From positions 1-23,390 of the forward strand of contig CAMWRJ010000002.1 of NCBI GenBank assembly GCA_947176635.1: 23,390 nucleotides of DNA, given 5' to 3'. Origin of the DNA: an uncultured Mycoplasmataceae bacterium (GTDB lineage: Bacteria > Bacillota_I > Bacilli_A > Mycoplasmatales > Mycoplasmoidaceae). The notes beneath the pieces were generated by a model. That model searched no databases, was not told the origin of the DNA, and saw only the letters and a program-made list of their open reading frames with translations. Shown here in pieces: positions 19,701-23,390 of this stretch. The position numbers and the translations under genes were made by a program. Position 1 is the first letter of the stretch. Every line of letters begins with the position of its first letter.

Positions 19701-20088
19701 AAAAGAATATTCTAAAGATGAATTATGCAACCATATTGTAAAACAAACAAAATGAAGTTTTAATAAGTATAATTTTGCAATAATTAGCTATTTATTAGCA
19801 AATTTAATTCTTGTTATATTTGTTAGTGAAACTTTCTGAAATTCATTGTTTATAACAATGTTATCAATTGTAGTTTTATATTTTATTAATTATTATTTTG
19901 TACCAACATTCTTCACATTAGCAATGTTAGTTAAAAAATTCTTCTCACAAGAAAGACATAGAATTTCAATTAGTAAATATTTACAAAATATGGAAACAGG
20001 TTCTGGTGATAGAAATAAAGATTTTGATAAAGTTGATGAACAAGAAATTTATGGATTAAATAAATTTAGAGTTAAGGAAATCATATAA
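16783..20088 (+). CDS. secDF: SecDF fusion, protein export membrane subunit
   Basis: SecDF assists the SecYEG channel in pulling exported proteins across the membrane. This is one 1101-aa chain with SecD and SecF halves; many in-frame TGA codons are Trp. Residues 18-41 form the first membrane segment, then a large external domain runs to about 550. Three more close-set segments (about 558-640) with LYRVPGFVACLVTTLSF match the SecD bundle, and the second half repeats the pattern (external part about 800-890, segments about 895-1050). It ends in a charged cytoplasmic tail. The SecD motif VDANVLI and the SecF motif YSxNDT are not kept: residues 626-634 read YIPIIYILD and residues 955-965 YSTLIFALFSD. 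Homology is clear from architecture, and secD-apt adjacency matches M. genitalium MG277-MG276 as I remember it. AAGGA near its end serves apt. Confidence 0.87.
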
Positions 20089-20089
20089 A

Positions 20090-20620
20090 ATGTTTTGTTG
20101 TAAAAAAAAGTTTGAATTAAAAGATTATATTGAAAATGTTGCTAACTTTCCAAAAGAAGGCATTCAATTTAAAGATATTTCACCAATTTTAGAAAACCCA
20201 AAAGCTTTAAAATATGTAATAAATCAATTTACTAAATTTGCTAAAAAAGTTAAAGCAGATGTAATAGTAGGAGTTGAGTCTCGTGGTTTTATATTTGGAA
20301 CACCATTAGCATTAAAAACAGGATTGCCTTTTGTATTAGCTAGAAAACCAAATAAATTACCAAGAGAGACAAATACAGTAACTTATGATTTAGAATATGG
20401 CACTTCTTCTTTACAAATGCATAAAGGCGCAATTAAACCAAATCAAAGAGTATTAATTGTTGATGATTTATTAGCAACAGGTGGAACTGTTAAAGCTACA
20501 GAGGAACTAGTTAAATTTGATGGTGGTATTGTTGCTGGTTGTTGTTTTGTAGTTGAATTAGCAGATTTAAATGGTAGAAATAAAATCAATAGTGAAATTT
20601 GTTCACTAATAAAATATTAA
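20090..20620 (+). CDS. apt: adenine phosphoribosyltransferase
   Basis: Apt makes AMP from adenine and PRPP, a salvage step needed by mollicutes, which lack purine synthesis. The protein has 176 aa (family about 170-180). It shows NFPKEGIQFKDISP near the N-terminus, GVESRGFIFG, RKPNKLPRE and the PRPP-binding loop VLIVDDLLATGGT. The ATG comes one base after the secDF stop, with AAGGA inside secDF about 11 nt upstream, so the two are co-transcribed and probably coupled. No TGA codon is used. The start MFCCKKKFELKDYI has an unusual Cys-Cys; a later start is not available without losing the first conserved helix. Confidence 0.96.
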   Translation: MFCCKKKFELKDYIENVANFPKEGIQFKDISPILENPKALKYVINQFTKFAKKVKADVIVGVESRGFIFGTPLALKTGLPFVLARKPNKLPRETNTVTYDLEYGTSSLQMHKGAIKPNQRVLIVDDLLATGGTVKATEELVKFDGGIVAGCCFVVELADLNGRNKINSEICSLIKY

Positions 20621-20627
20621 TTAGTTG

Positions 20628-20658
20628 AAAGTTATAGGCATTTGCTTATAACTTTTTT
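20628..20658 (+). terminator. rho-independent terminator after apt
   Basis: AAAGTTATAGGC (20628-20639) pairs over 12 positions, one of them G-T, with GCTTATAACTTT (20644-20655) around a 4-nt loop, followed by T to 20658. Confidence 0.85.
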
Positions 20659-20679
20659 AATAGTTTATCTTTATTAATA

Positions 20680-20685
20680 TATAAT
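20680..20685 (+). promoter_or_regulatory. -10 box of rplM-rpsI
   Basis: TATAAT after the apt terminator predicts a start near 20692 and a leader of about 62 nt. Confidence 0.5.
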
Positions 20686-20708
20686 ATAAGCGTTACATCA
20701 AATATTCC

Positions 20709-20744
20709 ACATAAATTTATATTAAATAATTTTATGTAAAGGAG
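20709..20744 (+). promoter_or_regulatory. rplM leader hairpin next to the ribosome binding site
   Basis: ACATAAATTTA (20709-20719) pairs with TAATTTTATGT (20727-20737), 10 pairs and one T-T mismatch, around a 7-nt loop. The Shine-Dalgarno AAAGGAG (20738-20744) starts at the next base. The position suggests a ribosomal-protein leader controlling initiation, and L13 leaders are known in Firmicutes, but I cannot match this one to that family by eye. Confidence 0.45.
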
Positions 20745-20753
20745 TTGTTAAGC

Positions 20754-21191
20754 ATGCAAAAAAGTACAATGCTTACAAAAGAAGTTGCACAAGCTAATAG
20801 AAAATGATATATTATTGATGCAACTGATTTAGTTTTAGGTAAATTATCTGTAAAACTTGCAAACATTTTAAGAGGTAAAAATAAACCTACATGAACACCT
20901 AATGTTGATTGTGGTGATTATGTAATTGTAATTAATGCAAACAAGGTTACTTTAACAGGTAACAAAAAAGAAACTGAAATCTGATACAACCATTCACACT
21001 ATATGGGTGGATTAAGAGCAAGATCTGGTGCTGAAATGATCAAAAAATATTCTAAAGAATTAGTTGAAAGATCAGTAAAAGGTATGCTTCCAAAAAATAA
21101 ATTAGCACGTAAAATGATCACTAAATTATTTGTTTATGAAGGTCCAAATCATAAACACGAAGCACAAAACCCAATCACTATTACATTATAA
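20754..21191 (+). CDS. rplM: ribosomal protein L13
   Basis: L13 is an early-assembling 50S protein. The protein has 145 aa (family 142-148). The typical blocks are [32 protein letters not shown] and [16 protein letters not shown]. Three Trp codons are TGA. The start is fixed by AAAGGAG 9 nt upstream. The rpsI gene follows after 23 nt with its own GGAG, forming the usual rplM-rpsI pair. Confidence 0.97.
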
Positions 21192-21214
21192 TTATTAGGA
21201 GAGTATAGAGAATT

Positions 21215-21607
21215 ATGAATAAAGCAGAATTTAAAGGTTTAGGAAGAAGAAAATCTTCTATTGCTAAAGTGAAATTAGTTCCAGGTACAGGAAAAATTTC
21301 AATTAACAAAAAAGAACCATCAAATTATTTTCCAAATGAATTAGTGATTCAAGATATGATGCAACCATTAGAAATTACAAACACAACAAAAAGTTATGAT
21401 GTTTTTGTAAAAGTTAGTGGTGGTGGATTTAATGGTCAAGCAGGTGCAATTAGATTAGGTATTACAAGAGCTTTAATTGAAGTTAATAAAGAATTTAAAC
21501 CTTCATTAAAAGCTTCAGGATTAGTTACAAGAGATGCAAGAGTAAAAGAAAGAAAAAAATTCGGTTTATATGGTGCAAGAAGAGCACCTCAATTTACAAA
21601 AAGATAA
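21215..21607 (+). CDS. rpsI: ribosomal protein S9
   Basis: S9 is a 30S head protein whose C-terminal tail reaches the P-site tRNA. The protein has 130 aa, full length. It shows [27 protein letters not shown] and [21 protein letters not shown]. It ends TKR instead of the near-universal SKR. This tail contacts the anticodon stem-loop of the initiator tRNA, and the tRNA-fMet of this window has a changed stem. TAGGAG precedes the ATG. Confidence 0.97.
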   Translation: MNKAEFKGLGRRKSSIAKVKLVPGTGKISINKKEPSNYFPNELVIQDMMQPLEITNTTKSYDVFVKVSGGGFNGQAGAIRLGITRALIEVNKEFKPSLKASGLVTRDARVKERKKFGLYGARRAPQFTKR

Positions 21608-21622
21608 TTTTTATAAAACAAG

Positions 21623-21651
21623 AAAAGTGAGAATTCCACTCTCACTTTTTT
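21623..21651 (+). terminator. rho-independent terminator after rpsI
   Basis: AAAAGTGAGA (21623-21632) pairs perfectly with TCTCACTTTT (21640-21649) around a 7-nt loop, with T to 21651. It is the most GC-rich terminator stem in the window. Confidence 0.9.
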
Positions 21652-21696
21652 CTTTTATTTACAGTAATTTTAGGTAATTTTTATAAAAAATTATTT

Positions 21697-21702
21697 TATA
21701 AT
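21697..21702 (+). promoter_or_regulatory. -10 box of dnaX
   Basis: TATAAT ends 10 bp before the dnaX ATG at 21713, leaving a predicted leader of only about 4 nt and no Shine-Dalgarno. Confidence 0.45.
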
Positions 21703-21712
21703 TAGTTATATT

Positions 21713-23390
21713 ATGAGCAACAACATAGCACTATATAGAAAATATAGACCGAAAGATTTTAAAGAAGTTATAGGACAAAAAAATATTGTTAATACATTGA
21801 AAAATATGATTCAAAATAACAATATTTTGCATGCTTATATTTTTTCTGGTACTAGAGGTACTGGAAAAACTACAATTGCTAAAATATTTGCAAAAGCATT
21901 AAATTGTTTAAATTTACAAGACGGTTACAATCCATGCTTAGAATGTGAAAATTGTAAAGAAATAGATTACAATCAATCAACAGATGTTATAGAGTTAGAT
22001 GCAGCTTCAAATAATGGAGTTGATGAAATTAGAAATATTGTTGATAATGTGATGTATTTGCCACAAAAATTAAAGAAAAAAGTTTATATTATCGATGAAG
22101 CACATATGTTATCTAATTCTGCATGAAATGCTTTATTAAAAACTTTAGAAGAACCACCCAAACATGTTGTATTTATTTTAGCAACTACAGAATTTCATAA
22201 AATACCAATAACAATTGTTTCTAGATGTCAAAGATATGATTTTTATGGATTAGAATATGAAGATTTATTTGAATTAATTGATAATGTCGCTTTAAAAGAA
22301 AAGATTAATATTACATCTGAAGCTAAAGATAAATTAATTCAATTAAGCGATGGAGCAGCAAGAGATTGTTTATCTTTATTAGAACAATTAGTAATTTATT
22401 CTAATAACAATATTACAATTGATGAAATTAATAAATTATTTGGTTTAGTAGATTTATCATTTATTATTAGATTTATTGAAGTGTTATTAAAAAAAGATAT
22501 ATTGCAATTTATTAAATATTTAGCTGTATTAGATAAAAACTATAATGTAAATTATTTTATTGATCAAATAATAAATTGTTTAATTGATTTAATGGTGTAC
22601 ACTAAAACAAAAGATAAAACTTTATTAAAAATTTTAAATGAACAACAAATTAAAAAAATTAGTTTGGATAACGAAAGTTCAATATTAGATTTATTAGATA
22701 TTTTTTATTTAATTTTAAAAGATACCAAGACTAAAGGTAATCCTATATTTTATTTAAAGTTTCATTTATTTGAATATTTATCTAACAAAAACTTAAATAA
22801 TAATAATAATAATAATAATAATAATCAAATACAAGAATCTTATCAATCACCACCATCTCTACAAAATGATAAAAATAATATTAATATTGATTCTGGAGTA
22901 ACAGGCAGAAAATTATTAAAAAAAGAACCTAGTATAAAACAACCAATTCCAGAAATTGAAATTAATGAACAAGATGTTGATGATTATAGTGAATCTAATA
23001 ATGATTTTGAATTAGCAATGTCTTCAAATGAATATATTAATGATTCAGTTCAAAGTTCAGAAGAACAAAATAATAAAATTAATAACATTGTAGAAAAAAA
23101 ACAAGAAAAAGATAATGAAATAAATAATAATCATTTAAATAAAAAAATTGATTATTTTGAAATATATCAAAAATTAGCATTGAATAATATAAAATCAGAA
23201 GTTGAAAAATTAAATTTAGCTTTAGAAAAAATTAAAACTACATTAGATGACTTATTAATAGACGAATCAGATAAATTACTTGTTAAAATGTCTAACTTTT
23301 ATTTATTTTCAAATAATGCTTCCTTTTTAATATGTAATGATTTAATTTCTTCTAATCGTTTTAATGAATTATTCTTAAACGATAAAGAAT
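21713..23390 (+). CDS. dnaX: DnaX, DNA polymerase III gamma/tau subunit (3' end cut off)
   Basis: DnaX is the ATPase of the clamp loader, which places the sliding clamp on DNA; tau also ties the replicase together. At least 559 residues are present and the frame is open to the window edge. Walker A is GTRGTGKT (46-53), the zinc-knuckle Cys are 65, 75, 78 and 81, Walker B is VYIIDEAH (124-131), LLKTLEEPP is at 141-149, and a sensor SRC follows. The AAA+ and collar part ends near residue 360, followed by ten Asn and a low-complexity linker to about 475, then a helical C-terminal part that looks divergent. One TGA Trp is at residue 138. An A7 run at codons 402-404 could allow a gamma-like product. 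The order rplM/rpsI-dnaX recalls M. genitalium. Confidence 0.95.
22796..22825 (+). repeat. (AAT)10 microsatellite inside dnaX
   Basis: Ten perfect AAT units code for Asn 362-371, exactly where the clamp-loader core gives way to the linker. Changes in repeat number keep the frame and would only alter linker length. Confidence 0.95.
22918..22925 (+). other. candidate frameshift site in dnaX
   Basis: The codons TTA AAA AAA GAA contain the slippery heptamer A AAA AAA, followed by G. A -1 slip continues with AGA ACC TAG, ending after two codons and giving a protein of about 406 aa. The loss of one A in the transcript also gives a stop within four codons. No clear stimulating hairpin or Shine-Dalgarno-like element at the usual 10-nt distance is seen. 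Confidence 0.3.

Noticed and set aside
22485..22495. Another A7 heptamer in dnaX as a frameshift site
   Set aside because: It lies within the collar domain, and a -1 shift would add several codons before a stop, giving a cut inside a folded domain.

Overview
The window comes from an AT-rich mollicute (Mycoplasma sensu lato). The main evidence is genetic code 4: the long genes are continuous only if TGA is read as tryptophan, and in every translation I read all Trp codons are TGA and none TGG. All protein genes start with ATG. Local gene order resembles the M. pneumoniae/M. genitalium (Mycoplasmoidales) lineage as I remember it: secD next to apt, dnaX close to rplM/rpsI, and the run Arg-Pro-Met-Ile-Ser-fMet-Asp-Phe of tRNAs. 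The species cannot be fixed from sequence alone.

Layout. 1-4564, minus strand: a complete, tightly overlapping sufC-sufD-sufS-sufU-sufB operon for iron-sulfur cluster assembly, with an N-terminally truncated SufD (201 aa). 4565-4672: a divergent promoter region. Everything downstream is on the plus strand. 4673-8236: one 1187-residue lipoprotein. 8397-10526: lepA (EF4) followed by acpS. 10641-11060: an unrecognised 139-aa protein with its own promoter and terminator. 11259-15531: the str-type cluster rpsL-rpsG-fusA-tuf. 15660-15854: rpmB. 15896-16680: nine tRNA genes (Cys, Arg, Pro, Met, Ile2, Ser, fMet, Asp, Phe), all with encoded CCA. 16783-20620: a secDF fusion followed by apt. 20754-21607: rplM-rpsI. 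21713 to the window end: dnaX, cut off by the edge.

Most of the window is core translation (EF-G, EF-Tu, EF4, S12, S7, S9, L13, L28, tRNAs), plus Fe-S assembly, protein export, purine salvage and the replication clamp loader. Six clear rho-independent terminators and a set of TATAAT -10 boxes divide it into transcription units. -35 boxes are poor. There is no CRISPR array, insertion sequence, rRNA or prophage gene.

The points most worth a second look are: the truncated SufD inside an otherwise full SUF operon; an initiator tRNA whose anticodon stem has AU/GC/GU instead of three GC pairs, together with an S9 protein ending in TKR, a pair of changes known to co-occur in some mycoplasmas; a SecDF that lacks the intramembrane Asp residues of the proton pathway; an A7 tract in dnaX where a -1 slip would end translation two codons later and give a gamma-like product; and near-leaderless secDF and dnaX. 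I see no wholly new multi-gene system.
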